Source: Lichenostomus cassidix
Lineage: Eukaryota; Chordata; Aves; Passeriformes; Meliphagidae
Length of the DNA: 64,000 nucleotides
Direction: 5' to 3'
Assembly: GCA_008360975.2 (NCBI GenBank)
Contig: CM039192.1
Location: 14,753,742-14,817,741 of the forward strand
Within the stretch, counting starts at the first letter, position 1. Each line of letters begins with the position of its first letter. Position numbers and translations under genes: made by a program. Under the pieces are notes generated by a model that worked only from the letters and a program-made list of their open reading frames with translations, did no database searches and was not told the DNA's origin. Positions 38,160-50,663 of the stretch are shown here, one piece after another.

Positions 38160-38480
38160 AATATTCTATTAGTTTTGTTACGTATGATCTCCCTTTTGTG
38201 AATCCATGCTGAATATCTTTAATTAAATCATAAGTTTCCCTATTTTGTCCCTGATTAGTGTTTCCAATATCTTCCCCACTGCTGAAATCAGGCTGACTGG
38301 TGTTTAATTTCCTTGATCTTCCCTAGAGCTTCTGTTATATATAGGTGTCACATTAGTCCTCCCATCCACAGCTACCTCCCCTGCTTCCAAAGATGTTCCA
38401 CAGATATTTGCTAAAGTGTCCCCTTGCTTCTGCCTCTTCTGGATTCTGGCTGGCGTCCCATCTGCAGTATTCTTTTGGAC
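38160..38480 (-). pseudogene. degenerate CR1/L3-clade LINE reverse transcriptase fragment (minus strand)
   Basis: Translating the minus strand gives clear relics of a CR1-clade LINE reverse transcriptase. The motif QHGFTKGRS lies at 38185-38211. Just upstream on that strand, around 38281-38303, is a PVSLIS-type motif followed by a GKILE-like stretch. These two motifs lie in this order in the reverse transcriptase of CR1-like elements. The copy is broken: an in-frame stop replaces the tyrosine before the PVSL motif, and the two motifs sit in different frames, so at least one frameshift separates them. It is an old retrotransposon relic, probably more ancient than the two CR1 3' ends. It may extend left to about 37790, where I could not confirm frame by frame. 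Confidence 0.65.
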
Positions 38481-38559
38481 TTTAGCTGCCTGAAGAGGTG
38501 CATTTTTACAGCTTCAACTTCTTGATTTATTAATCTTTCTCATCCTTGGTAGCTGCTGC

Positions 38560-38602
38560 ACGCGTTGGTGTTGCGAGCTGCGGTCGCAGATCTCCTGCCG
38601 GG
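38560..38602. other. small CpG cluster
   Basis: About seven CpG dinucleotides fall within roughly 43 bases (words CACGCGTT, TTGCGAGC, GCGGTCGC, GCCGGG), whereas CpG is nearly absent in the surrounding kilobases. It is too short for a CpG island. It could be a remnant of the LINE copy next to it or an unmethylated regulatory spot. Confidence 0.5.
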
Positions 38603-40479
38603 TGTCCCTGTTGCTTGGTTGGTTTGTGAGCAGTGCAGGGTGGCCTTGTGCCATCCTCTCCATGTGCATCCCAGCCCTTGATAAACCCAGGAATCCTGCT
38701 TCATGTGCTGAAGCCGTTGTGCTGCCCCCAGACCATCCTTCCTCCTCAGTCTGAGATCTTCTGCTCTGCTATTTTGGATTTCCCGAGACAGAAATCGCTT
38801 TTCTGACCCTTCATGTATTTTTGTCAGGCCGCATGTGTATTTTCTGCTGATATGAACTCATCTTTGAATAGTTGCCATTTCCGTATGGAGTTGTTTCCTC
38901 CGCTCCTTTATTCCATTCAGGGTCTGCTCCTCCTCTCATTGAAGTCAGCTGGGAGTTTTGCCATTGCCTTCCTCGAGAGCAGCAGTGAGCCTGCGACTCA
39001 CTGACACTTCCAGCGTGCTCTCAAAATTAACCCTGCTGAAATTGAGCATCGATATTGAGCTTTACATTTTAGTTGTAAATCCAACTCTAACTCCTTGAAT
39101 GCTGCTTCTGTTTGAAGAATGGCTACTATGAAGAAGTCCATTAATTTTAATGTAACTCTCCATGGTTAGATTTGGGTCATAACATTTCCACTGTCATGAC
39201 TGCAAAAACAACATCAATAGAAAACTCAGGTTTTTCTGGATGTTTCACGAGATGCACCAAAATCTGTCTGTCCTTCTTCCCTGTCACTAGGAAACTTGTA
39301 GTCATACAAAAATTGTTCAAATAGTGTTTAAATCTTTGGGGAGAGAAAAAAAAAATTAAAAGAGGAAGGAAAAAAATCAATGAAAATAAGGTAAAGAACA
39401 GGATTTGAGGGGAGATTTGGTTTTTAAGAGTAGCATGAAAACTTTTACTTTTCCCTTGCAAATAATGCTGAGAGTCACATGCCTCTGTCCCCACAAACCA
39501 TGGTGGAACTGAGCCCACAGGACCCGTGACTCCAACCAGAAAACTGCTGCTCTGTCCTTAGCTCACCCCACTGTGAGGAAGGCTGGTACCACATATGGTT
39601 TGTAAGCTCACACTCACTTCCCTGAGACCATGGAAACCCGAGCATGATGGAATACATCAGGGATGGAGTGGCAGTCTTGATTGCGAATATTTTTTGCTAA
39701 AGTCAGACACTGAATGTTACTGTAATGACATTTTATATCTCTCCTTCTATATTCTAGCAGAGAGAGCCACAGGTGTTCCACTGGAATTACTCACACATTT
39801 ATAGAATTGGACATTCTGTCATTAAATGGACTTAAAACTAAAAAGCCTTTGTCTGCAAAAGGTGGCCAATAGAAAGGGACTTTGGATTATCTGATATCCC
39901 ATAACTTAATCATATGGCTCTTAAGAGTAGGGCATAAGCAGCTGTGTCTCGCTAATATGCATGCAATATGTGTAAAGTGATATGCTTTAATTCTAAACTT
40001 GTTTTTAGCAGGAAGAAAAAAGCGTTTAGATGAGGAACATTAAGATTCAGCATTAACCATTTTTTTCCTCGGGGCAAAATTATTCATCACCTGATATTTA
40101 TTAAGGCAACATTTTTATTTTATTGCTCTGTACTGTAAGGAGTCTTTCCAAACATTCTCAAAGTTGTGCAGGGAAGTTTTATAGGCAGACTTGCAGGCAG
40201 CATTTAAAGTGGTTTTCAAAATTTGAGAAAGATAGATAGATATTTTCCTTTTCCTAAATAGCAATGTTGTCAAATCTCATACTGGAAATAACAGAGATAA
40301 GCAGTCATTTGATTTATTATTTAATTTTAATTTTTTATCCATCCTCCCACATTATACAAACTTGATTTCTGTATCGTAGCCTTAATTGTTAGTTTGTGTT
40401 GGTTTAATCTCTCTTATTTAAGTATGTTTGCTTTAATAATATTAAAAAAAACTAAGACAAAGAAACTGTAGATTAGAGA
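38603..40479. other. non-coding stretch
   Basis: No gene is supported. A small GATA tandem lies near 40228-40241. AT-rich sequence dominates after 39300. Confidence 0.5.
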
Positions 40480-40670
40480 CTTTATTTTCAGGGTAAAATG
40501 ATACGGATAAGTGAGCGTCAACTGACCAGAAATTATTTGCTTCTGTCTGTTAGACACGTAATGGAGTCATTTAACTAGTCAAATTAGGAGCTGTAGAAAT
40601 GCACCATGCTTCATTACTGAGTTCGAATGGGCACCATTTTACATTTACGTCAAAAATTATCTCATAGCAA
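40480..40670. promoter_or_regulatory. candidate conserved non-coding block
   Basis: Repeat-free block of about 190 bp with retained CpGs (ATACGG, GAGCGTC, CACGTAA, GTTCGAAT, TTACGTC) in AT-rich DNA, which is unusual for neutral vertebrate sequence. It has no ORF and no simple repeat. The call rests on CpG retention and complexity alone. Confidence 0.3.
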
Positions 40671-43600
40671 ATTAATGTTTTCATTGTGTGGGGAAGCGGG
40701 AGCTGTGCAGTATCAGCACCACCTAGAGGATGCGGCACAGATGGCTTGGAGATGTCGGTCACGAAAAACAGAGGAACAGATTACCTCTGAAAGGCAAAGT
40801 ACTTCAAACAGGCTGCTGCCTTCCCCAGAACAACCCGGGGAGTTTTGTTCCTCTTTCTCTCAAGCTCCACCTGTCCTGCAGATCTCCCCATCAGCTCACA
40901 CAAAGTTGTGCTTATGGCACAGATTGGGTCGATCCTTCTGTAAAATCCCTCAATGCTGATACCACTGCTTGTATACTTTTAATGCAAAGAGATGCTGTTA
41001 GAAGTCAGATTATCACTTGAAAAATTCAGAGAATCAGCTCTCTGTGCAAGCAGGAAGAATTTCCGGGTGAAGTTGTGGAGGCTCACTCATCCTTGAAATT
41101 TCCTGAAAAGCCAAAAATTGAAAAGAAAGTTATTTAACAAATTGCATACTACTTTGACAAATGGAAACAGCCAGTGCCTTCAAGTGTAGAAAGAAGAGAC
41201 AATGAGACAAAAGTGAGGGCAGTGCATAGAGTTTCAGCCTGAAAAAATGAGGGCAGTGAACAGCCATCATGCAGGAACTGAAAAACATCAGACAGAGACC
41301 CAGTGGCACTGATAAAAATTGGTCAGTGTGAGCTGTAAGCTGGTTAAACCACAGAGTGGTTTTGGGTGGCTCAACATATGCTTTCCCAAAGGGGTACGTG
41401 TCACACAGAAGGTAAATATCAAACCTAAAAAGAAATTCTGACTTCTCTGGGGAGGAGATGCTCACAGGTGGGACTGTGAGCCCCTGGCAGTTCCTCCAGC
41501 AGGGCCAGGGCAGAGCAGGCACTCCTGGCACCACACAACCAGATGAGTTGCACGGCAGGAAATTTTCATGCCTAAGTGTTTTGTGATGAAAGACTACAGA
41601 GGCTAAGTGCCTCTGGCAGTGTGGTTTAGTGTTTCAATACAACTCCTGGAATTCTGGAAGGGAGGGCAGGGGGGGAAAAAGAAGTGGTTAGTGGGGCCTG
41701 ACTGTGTCCTCCTCCAGCAGGTCCTGTGGGCAGCATCCTGAGCAGTGCCTCAGCTCTGGGTCTGTCCGTGCTCCCAGCTCCTGCCCAAACCATAGCTTGG
41801 AAACCTCCAGCAGAGCAGGGAGCAGCACAGACCATCATCACCCAGCCAGGCTTCTCTCCACCTGAGCCAGAAAGTGTTCCCCAGTTATTCCTTCAAGGAG
41901 AGGGTTGTCTTGCACAGGGAAACACACAGCAGGCTGAGCAGAAATTTGCAGGATTTGAGCCTCAGATATGATTTGCATTAAAGATATTTTGTAAATTGAC
42001 CAGAATATCTAAACATGTTTTCCAGTCTTATTAAATGTTGTGCATGCATAACTGTGTAATTCTCCATATTAATATTCTTAGAAGAGATTTCCAGAACAAA
42101 ACAAAAACATCCACAAAGTACTTTGACACAAAGAACAGAAGCTAGAGACAAAGATGAGCTGAGAGAGCGAAATAGACCAGAATTCATTTAATATTACATT
42201 TATCTCTGGAGCAAATGATCATTCATTAATTAAAATGTTGCTGCCCATTGGAGTTTGAAGACAAAAATTCTTCATAATTGTTTAAAGTGCATATTATTTT
42301 GTTATTTTTCATATTTCAGTGAGTTGCTCTTCAGGATTCTTTGAAAAATCAAATAATTACTCAAGATATTATTTCATGGCAAAGTGTCGTATCTTAAATG
42401 TGCTCCAAGTTCAAGAATCTGCCAGTGACTTTAGGGCCACAGTTATGATAATGCCAAATTGGTAGAAGGTAGTCCCTGCCTGTGAGCAAGTTTTCTTTTG
42501 TTCTAGAAAAAGCTTTTCTTCTTATTTTTTAATGGCTTAAGCTCAGTGCAGAAAAGGATTTCTTTGAAACAGCAAAGAAAAAAGTTAAGAGCCTTGCTTA
42601 CATGTACCCAGGTATTTCTTTCTTATTTTTTCCAACTCTAGTAGCACTTTACTTTTTTTCATGAATCTTGTCTGCTGAGATAGTTCAGCCTTCATGTTAT
42701 GTTTACCAAGGCCAGACTAGAGGATCAAATAATTTATAACCATTCCTGTTGGGTTTTATGTAATAACTTTGGAACTCATATAAAGTAATGATCCACAAAC
42801 TCTTTTAATGTTCATTATAAAATATGAAATATTTCTCAGAACCATTGCAATTATGTGACCAGACATAACTGTTTCACACATGAGTAAATACAGGGAGGTT
42901 TAACATAACTTTATTATCTTCCTGTCTTTTCCTCTCATTGATGTGATAATACTGTTTTAATATTTTTCTAAAGAAAAGTTAAGTAATTTCAGAATCTCTA
43001 TTGAGGCCTAGTTTATTGGTTTTTGTAATAGAGTACTCAAGAATAATTGTATTTATGATTAGACTGATAGTAGTAAATGTTGTTGTGCTGAATAGGGGTA
43101 AAATACCCTGAAAGCTTTATATTATTATACAAATATACACACATACATCAGTAAAAAGAAATTATTAATATCTGTCTGTCTATGCATTTATATTATGCTC
43201 ATCATAGTATCAGTGCACCTTCTCTAGAGACTTTCAGGGGTTTAGCAGTTATTAAAATGTCAGTAGATATAGGATGGCAAAACTCATTAAGGCTACATTT
43301 TTTAAAAAAACTTGCTTTGCCTGAAACTCAGAGCTAACCTTTAATATCCCCCTCCTCTTCTGATCTTCTTGGATTTAGACCAGACATAAAGTGGGTCCTG
43401 CCATAACCTAAGCTCTCTGCTGGAGCTGATCAGCACTTGTTAAACCTGGCTTGGGACTTTGTGGACTTTCCAAGGTTTCCTTCCCTGCTCAGAGTAGGAG
43501 AAGCCACTGAACTTTGTAGTCAGCAGCCCCAAAGCCTCTCACACCTCTCTTTCTCCAGGCTGTACCTTCCCAGGAGTGATGAGTGATGTACCTTCCCTCA

Positions 43601-45780
43601 CCTGACTGAGGCCCTGACTGTGTCCCTGGGTCACAGCTCGGGGACTGAGCATTTGGTGCTAACCCAGGGGGAAATAGTAACCCTAAACCCCCTAGAATAA
43701 CAGCATTGAGAGAAATCCCAAGCACACAGTAGGGTGGGACACCTTCCCACCTGCCCCTTCCCCTCCTTGAGGAGCAGCAGGAGGAGGATGAACACGTGCA
43801 TTCAAACTGGAAAATAGTACATTTTTATTTACAAGCATTAATTGGTAACATAAAGTAACAGATTTTTGGTCTCCAACTGAATGGTACTATACGAACATCA
43901 TCAGAAAACAACTCTTTGGCCAAAAGAGCACAACCTAATCAAGAACTGACTTAACAAACATAAACTATTTTTCACCAATTCTCTCCCCTTGTCTGCCTGA
44001 TGCCTTTCCTGTTGCTGACCCGTGGAGGTAAGCACTGTGGGTTTGTCACGGGGGACAGGGACAAGCTGAGGGAATAGGGACTGTGGCAGAAACAGCCCCA
44101 GGGGTGACAGGGAGCTTGCATGGTGACCATGGGGAGGACGCAGAGAAGATCTGCAGCAGGGCTTGGGCTGGCTTGGTGAAGCTGAGATCCACTGACAGAC
44201 CTTGGGGACTTTTTTCCACAAAAAATGGTGTGATGTGGTGCCATGGATGGGCTTCCCAATAACTCCATGGACTTCCAGGGAACACAAAATCTCTTCAGTC
44301 CCACTGTCCTGCTTGCACGTTTTGTGCAGGGAGGGGTAATTTTCAGGCATTAAGAGAAGTGAATTTAGAAATATTATTTTCAGGAGTCAGGGATAACCTG
44401 CAAGATGCTAAGTGTGGAAGCAATGAATCTGTTATACCCTGTCATTCTGATTGAGAGAGACAAATTATTTCAGAGAGTCCCTCAGTTGCATGGAATACTT
44501 GTAGGACATTCTATTCTCCTTACTTTTAAATTAAAATGTCTTTATTTGTCATTATGAAATGCTGGTGTGCATTGAAAAATGAGTCCAGTTGTATTCAGCA
44601 GTAGCAAAATGTGATAGAACTAATGATATGATGAGAGGTATAAAGTATGCAGAAGATGCAATAGAGCAGGAAGGATACTGGGTCTCCATTTTCTTATCTG
44701 AGTTTTGTTTTGTAAGATTTTAAATATTAAATAATTTTGTGGTGGAAAATTTTCTTATAATTTTTTTTAAGTTTTGAAATTCAAGGATCATATCTATTTT
44801 TAGTAATTTATGCATTTTTAGTCCATTCATATTAGTAAACTTGATCATTTTTTAAGGTTTGGGTTTGGCCAGGCAGAGCTACACTAGTTACTTTGTTTGA
44901 CACTGGAAACTAAATTTTCACTTATCTTTGGAAAGTATGAAAAAATCAAAATGAGATTGTGAAAGATTTTACTTTGCACATAGTAGAATACAACTCTGCA
45001 TAGGATAAAGCTCCATGTTTAAGGAGTCAGGAGGAAGATCTCCTGCAGACAAAGGTTTAGACAAACACTGCTTTTGTTCCAGGCCTTTTTGCTCCAGAGT
45101 TCGAAGCACTGGGGAGATCCATAAAGGAAAGGCTACTTTTAAACTTGTGGTATATGCTGGATGTTCACCCTCAGTTTCATTTAACTGTTTTCCACAGAAA
45201 AGCACGTGATTTAGTTAACCAGGGATGGAATTTTTTGACTCTGTGCACTTGACCCGAGGATGCAGTGTTTAGATTCAGGAAAAAATCTATTGATGAGTTT
45301 CAACATGTTTAGGCCAAGTATGCACTACAAAATTCCTGAGCTGAGCTGATGCTGCAGGTATGAATAGCAGTCATACAAAATGTATTTACATGCATTCTTC
45401 AAGACAAACACATTAAATCTATGTTTTCAGACAAGTTTCACTTTACTTTGGAACTGCTAAACACTGAAAAGTCAAAGCATGTATGAATTAGTTTAACAAA
45501 CAGATAATTTTTTGGAACCTGGAACAAGTCAATTGTGTTTTAAACTTGTCTCTAATGATAAATGGATTTATCATGAGCACATTACATGTGCACCTTTAGC
45601 ATATGATCAGAGATGTCTTAGTTTATTATAGCGTTTTCCTTGTGATATTATGAGCTAGAAAAGCTATCTTCAGTCCTGTCAGCATAAAAACTGCTCAGCA
45701 GGAGATGAAGCACATGAAGCAGTTTCCAGGCCTCTTAACATATACAATTCATGCAGCTGAAAAGGTTTTGATAGCTTAAC
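40671..45780. other. non-coding stretch
   Basis: About 5 kb without a supportable gene. The GC-richer patches 41430-41900 and 43370-44350 carry overlapping ORFs on both strands (up to 149 codons) with no domains. A minus-strand AATAAA at 43824-43829 lies near the end of a minus-strand ORF, but no exon structure supports a transcript. The segment 42180-43330 is strongly AT-rich. Confidence 0.5.
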
Positions 45781-45834
45781 TCTTTTTTTTTTCCTATTTT
45801 TTTTTCTTTTTTTTTTGTTTTTTTTTCTTTTTTT
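45781..45834 (+). repeat. pyrimidine/T-rich low-complexity tract
   Basis: Successive runs of 8-12 T are separated by single C, G or CCTA words over 54 bases. On the minus strand it resembles a decayed poly-A tail, but no retroposed body with a polyadenylation signal could be recognised to its right. Confidence 0.85.
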
Positions 45835-47404
45835 AAACCTTGGATGCCTAATGGTCTGCTTCTCGTTGCTATCCTGAGACACAGATATTTTACTTTCTGG
45901 AGAAAGAATCCTTCATTATTTCCCACCCCCATACAAAGTTAAACCAGTCTTTTCTGTTTTATTAGCTGTTGGGCAAGAGATTACATCAGAGGTTAGAGGG
46001 TTGTATGGAGTTAAGAGCAGATTATGATGAAATCATATAGGCTGAGATTTTAGCTGACATTAACTATGCTCCTGCCCCCTAAATCAGTGATGCCCAGTGA
46101 GAGCCAGATATTCATTTCTTTGCCATGGTGGTTTGGAGAAAGAGCACTGAAGTTAAGAGCAAATGGCCCCAATGCAGCCTTTCCACCTGCTGAAGGCTTG
46201 GTTGACATCATAGGCACAGGCTCTGTGACTCCTGGAAGAGAGCAGTGTAGCCTAAGAAGTCTTCTTATATGCTTTCTTTCTCTCTCTCTTTTATCTTTCC
46301 TCTCTCCCCTTTGACTTGGACAGGAGGATGGAGAAGGAGGGATTTCTTCACCTTTGCAAAAAGTCAGTGTTGACTGCCCTGCTGGGTGAGCTCCCAACCT
46401 CCCCCGTGCTCCTGCTTTGTATTTCTCTTTCTCACCAACCCAAACACTCCTCTCACAAAAGGGTGCTGCCGTTTCCAGGCATTTGCTTAAGGGTTTGTCT
46501 CCACCTCAACCTTTCCTTGTTCTGCCAGCAAAGGGAGAATCCCTTTCAAGGGACAGCAGGAGCTAATTGCCCCCTCGACCCCTGCTCCCTGTTCTCCACC
46601 TCTACTAATAGGACTCAGCTGTCATTTCCCTGAATCTGAATGCAAGAGCCAGCAGCCGATCCTGGGATGATTTATCAGGAGAGCCCCACATTTCTATATG
46701 GCTTTTCAAGTACGCCACCATATTTCAGGATCACTGAAAAGGGCAAGTAGGTCCAATGACCTACTTACGTGAGACCAGTGACTATGAATAACATCAGTGC
46801 AGTGATGAACATGCCACGACCTGTAAAATGCAGTTTGTTCCTCTGCTTTTCTTGACTTTAAAAAAAAATTTTTTAAATGGGTGCTGATTTTGTAAAATGT
46901 TCTATAAACGTCCATAAAGTGTGGAAAATATTGGAGGGTATTTAAGTAAAATTAGCCACGAAAGTATGTGACCTGCTTCAGAAATGAGGTAGATAATGTT
47001 AGTGTTGTGATGTCCCCCAGGACTTAGCTTATAATGTTATCTTTGGTCATACTCAAAAGAAAGCTAATTTATGGCCTTTCAAATCAGGACTAATTAATAT
47101 AAAATGTTCTTATTTCATATGATAAATTCCTTTGTAAAGAATTTTAATGATTTGTCTCTCTGAATAATTTTCTCCGTAGTGTAGGATGTGAATATGGAAC
47201 GTTTAAAAAAAAAAAAATTGAAGTTTTTTGGTAAATTTGAAGCCTTGAACATAAATATAGAATATTCGTGTCCCTTTTTGAAGTCTATTGCTTGTAGTTA
47301 TCTTTTGTCTCTTGGCATAATCTCATGTATGGAACCTGAAATCTGCTGTCTCTGGACCTCAGTGTCCTCGTGCAATGGATGTACACGGAATTGTTGTCAA
47401 TAGC
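45835..47404. other. non-coding stretch
   Basis: No gene is supported. A short CT-rich tract lies near 46268-46290. The ORFs lack domains. Confidence 0.5.
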
Positions 47405-47560
47405 ACTGAGCGCACACCGGGCCTGGCCCGCCCATGACGTTGTCTCTGGGGATTCCCAGGACGTCATTCCCGCCTGAGTGGCAGAGCCATGATCCATCTG
47501 CATTCCCGCCTGTGACACCTGGCTGTCATGTGGCTTTGTCACCGGACAGCAGCGCCTGTC
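47405..47560. promoter_or_regulatory. GC-rich promoter-like block with CRE, kappaB and E2F-like sites
   Basis: A short GC-rich block holds at least seven CpGs in otherwise CpG-poor DNA. Sites visible in order: a CRE half TGACGT at 47435-47440; a kappaB consensus GGGGATTCCC at 47448-47457; the opposite CRE half ACGTCA at 47461-47466; and two copies of CATTCCCGCCTG (starts 47465 and 47501, 36 bp apart), each with an E2F-like TTCCCGCC. The two CRE halves flank the kappaB site in inverted orientation. No transcript can be shown. It could be an enhancer, a cryptic promoter or part of an older inserted element next to the LTR. Confidence 0.35.
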
Positions 47561-47786
47561 ATCTCCTCATGAGCCCCAGCAGAAAGCACACATCACCCTG
47601 ACGTGCTCTGAAGTGTGGTGTGTACCGAGGGTTTGCTCTACGCCTGGTGTCTGTTTGTGTTCCAAAAGCTCGTGTTCAAAAATAATATCCTTGTCACGTT
47701 CTGCCCTCAGCCACACCGATGAACATCCACAGTAACTTGGTAGGCCTTTCTTGTGTTCCTTCACCAGCTATGGTGCTAATGAGCAA

Positions 47787-48247
47787 TGCAGAGACCCCAG
47801 GCAGGTGCAAAGGAGGACCGTTTATTTGGGAACAAACAGTCTTTTTAAGCAGTTAACTGGTTATCAGTTTACATAGTTTTAAGGCACAACAAGCCCAAGT
47901 TAACCAATCAAACACCAAGAGGTGGAGACGTGAATGTCACGCAGTAATCTCTCAGTTTCTCCCATCCCTCTATTCCAGCTGAATCCTTCTCCCACAGCTC
48001 CCTTCTGCTCAGCCTCAGCAACAGGCCGCAGCCATGTTACAAGGCCTCCTCCTTTGCAAAGCCTTACCTATCGTAACAGGCCTTGCAGGATGTAACTCTG
48101 CCTCGCTTGGATGGCAGGAGGGTGCAAGATTAAAAGAACAAAGCATTTAGCGGTGAATTTCAGCCCAGAAGTGTGAACTTAAGGTCAAGCAGCAGAGTTT
48201 ATGAGATTTCACTGCCCTGGGGCCCAAGCACATCTTGTCCCACGTCA
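47787..48247 (-). mobile_element. solo LTR of an endogenous retrovirus (minus strand), probable
   Basis: Read on the minus strand, this roughly 460-bp segment starts TGACGTGGGACAAG and ends GGGGTCTCTGCA, so it has TG...CA ends. Near its 3' part it has an inverted CCAAT box (CCAAT on the plus strand at 47904-47908), a TATA-like TTAAAAAG, and AATAAA at 47821-47826 only a short distance further on, followed by the presumed cap/R-U5 part. This close TATA-to-AATAAA spacing is typical of avian retroviral LTRs. No primer-binding site follows the CA end, no polypurine tract precedes the TG end and no gag, pol or env remnant is beside it, so it looks like a solo LTR. The six bases on either side (GAGCAA and GGCATT) do not match, so either a boundary is off or the target duplication has decayed. 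Confidence 0.6.
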
Positions 48248-50645
48248 GGCATTGCTGCTGTGAGGCAGAGGGAGAGGGAAGGGAGAATCTAGGGGAGTTG
48301 CTTGAAGCTTGCACTGATCTAATTGTAAGCGTACTTTCTTGGAAAGGATAGCTCCTACATGTTGTTGAGCATGTTGAGGGTTAGGTGTAGCAGGTCCTTA
48401 CACTAGGAAAAGGGAACGGGGAATTTGTCTTTTTCAGTCTTCCTCATGACTCACTCAAGTTATCTCCCCTGAAATACTTTGTGAACCTTTGTAATTACAG
48501 GACAGTCACAAAAATAAGATTTTATTGTTGAGTGAGGATGTGAAGGTTTTCTCATCCTTATCACTGCATAGTGTAATCTGAGGCACTCATCAAAAATATT
48601 TGAAATACTGCCTCAGCAATGTAGTACCTTTCTTTATTATACACCATGTATAGAATTGCCATGAATGTGAGAGAAGGCTCAAGTTTTGAAGTAAATCCAG
48701 AATTCTGCCCTAAAAGATAGGAGGCTTTGTGTCTGTGGCCGTTTGCCAGCAGGGTTTTGTGGTAACTAACCCAGTATTTTGGAGGTGGATGCAGGAAAGA
48801 GTTGAAAGCCTTCACTTCCAGCAATGAGGTTTTTGTCATTTATCTTATTATCTTTAGAGGAATTTAGCATATTTTAATAAATCTTACCAGGCCTTATTTA
48901 GCTCATCAGTCACCAGATGATGGGCCTCTTGTGTGCATCTACAAACAATGTGTGTATGCTCAGTGTGTGACACAGTGATGTTCTCCTCCTTACTGAGAAC
49001 ATGGGTGCTACTGCTAAATTAATTTTAAATAATGTTAAAACCACTAAGGAGTTAACAGTACTCTTCTGTGCAGACAGCTCTGAAGGCCCTATTGTATCTG
49101 ATTTATCATTTAGTCAACTTTAAAATGCTCCAGAGATCCCAAAGATCTTCTTGGCTGCTGCTGTAGGGGTGGGACTTTCATGAATGTGTTTGTATTTTGA
49201 TAAGAAATAGTACTTTGTTAAAACATGCAAACAGCACACTTTGCTTTTCTTTTTTTTTCATGGGCCATCTTTTCTCTTAACTGTTGTTAAGTTCAGAGTT
49301 TATCAGCACAGTTAGTATTGGTTAACCTTTATTGCTACAAATATTTCATACTCCTTCTCCATAACTGCCATCTGGAGACAGTCTGAATATTTTAGCAAGG
49401 TATTTATCAGGCTGAAATCTGCACTGAAATTGGCTGAATTGGTAGATATGGATTTCTAGGCTAACTTTTGATAGCCCTGTGGTGAAAAAAACATGTATAT
49501 TGATTCTCACCGGGGACTATATTGTTAAAATATATAAATGTAAAAATTGACTTAGGAAATAAAAAATAAATGATAGCTATAAATCAGGGAGCTGATAAAC
49601 AAATAAATATCTATCACTATTATATCTCAGTATTTCCCAAAGATATCTGAAGAGCACTTAATTGTAACTGAGTAATCAATTAGTCAATTAACCTTCTTCT
49701 CATCGAATATATATTTGATATAACTTTTTGAAGCTTGGGCTCTAAAAGGTTTATATTGATTGCAGGTTTCAAGGCCATATGTTTCAGTTATTGGATTTGT
49801 GTAGTCAAAATTGACATCCTAAGTTCACTAGAATATGTAAATATTTGACTGTAATGAGTTTCCAAGACTGTTGGAGTGATGCAGTTAGTTTTCATTACTT
49901 TTTAAAACTACAATCTTTTGTGATTATGAAGTTCACCTTAGCAGAACATGTGCCATTTAAATACATTTGTTATTCAGAAGACACAAGCTGATTTTATGGT
50001 CTGGCTATGTGCTTTCACAAATTCACTTTTCCCTCTCCTTTGGATGGAGTCAGTTGGGAAACATTTCAGTCTTATGCTGGAAAATGACACAAACTGTGGA
50101 AATTCTTCAAGTGGATGTGTTTCATGAGAGCACTTTTTGGTTTTATTGTAGTGCTGTGGACACCTGGTGCTGTGCCAATGGAAAGCTGTCTTTGGCAGGG
50201 GCAGGGTGTGACCACTGCCCACCTACATGGAGAATCCAGACATGTTCATACTGAAATTCTAAGCCAATGCATTCCTCCCCAGCTATCCTTGGAGTCTGCT
50301 AGGTGTCACCTTCTAGCTGAGCTCCTGGAGGCTGTTTCTGCAGGTGTCTGCAGTAGGAACACTAGGATGTGTCTGCAAATGGGGAGTTTCCCTTTCCATG
50401 GACATGTGTTTAAAACACATTTGTTTGTACATTCAGCACAAATGAGTTGTAGCTTAAGTTGAAGCCTCTGATTTCAGCAGTTGCCCAGCCCTGGTAGTTT
50501 AGAACAGTAGTAAGGGGCAGCAAAATTCTTTCGCTGTTCACAAGGCCCATCTGGGCAAAGTAGAATGTGGGGAGTTTTACCCTACCATTCTGATGGCATC
50601 TGATCTGCGACTCCAGATACAAACCAGGGTAAAAATGGCTTATTC
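48248..50645. other. non-coding stretch
   Basis: No gene is supported. The segment 49400-49960 is strongly AT-rich. The ORFs are short and without domains. Confidence 0.5.
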
Positions 50646-50663
50646 TTTTTTTTTTTTTTTTTT
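50646..50663 (+). repeat. poly-T run, 18 nt
   Basis: Uninterrupted run of 18 T, the longest mononucleotide run noticed in the window. No retroposed body was recognised to its right. Confidence 0.88.

Noticed and set aside
43824..44350. Possible minus-strand terminal exon (149-codon ORF followed by AATAAA at 43824-43829)
   Set aside because: AATAAA is common in AT-rich DNA; the ORF has no domain and other frames in the same patch are equally open.
45781..45834. Retrotransposon poly-A tail on the minus strand
   Set aside because: No retroposed body, polyadenylation signal or target-site duplication; called a simple T-rich tract.
47787..48247. Full endogenous provirus
   Set aside because: No primer-binding site, polypurine tract, second LTR or gag/pol/env remnant beside the LTR, so only a solo LTR is supported.
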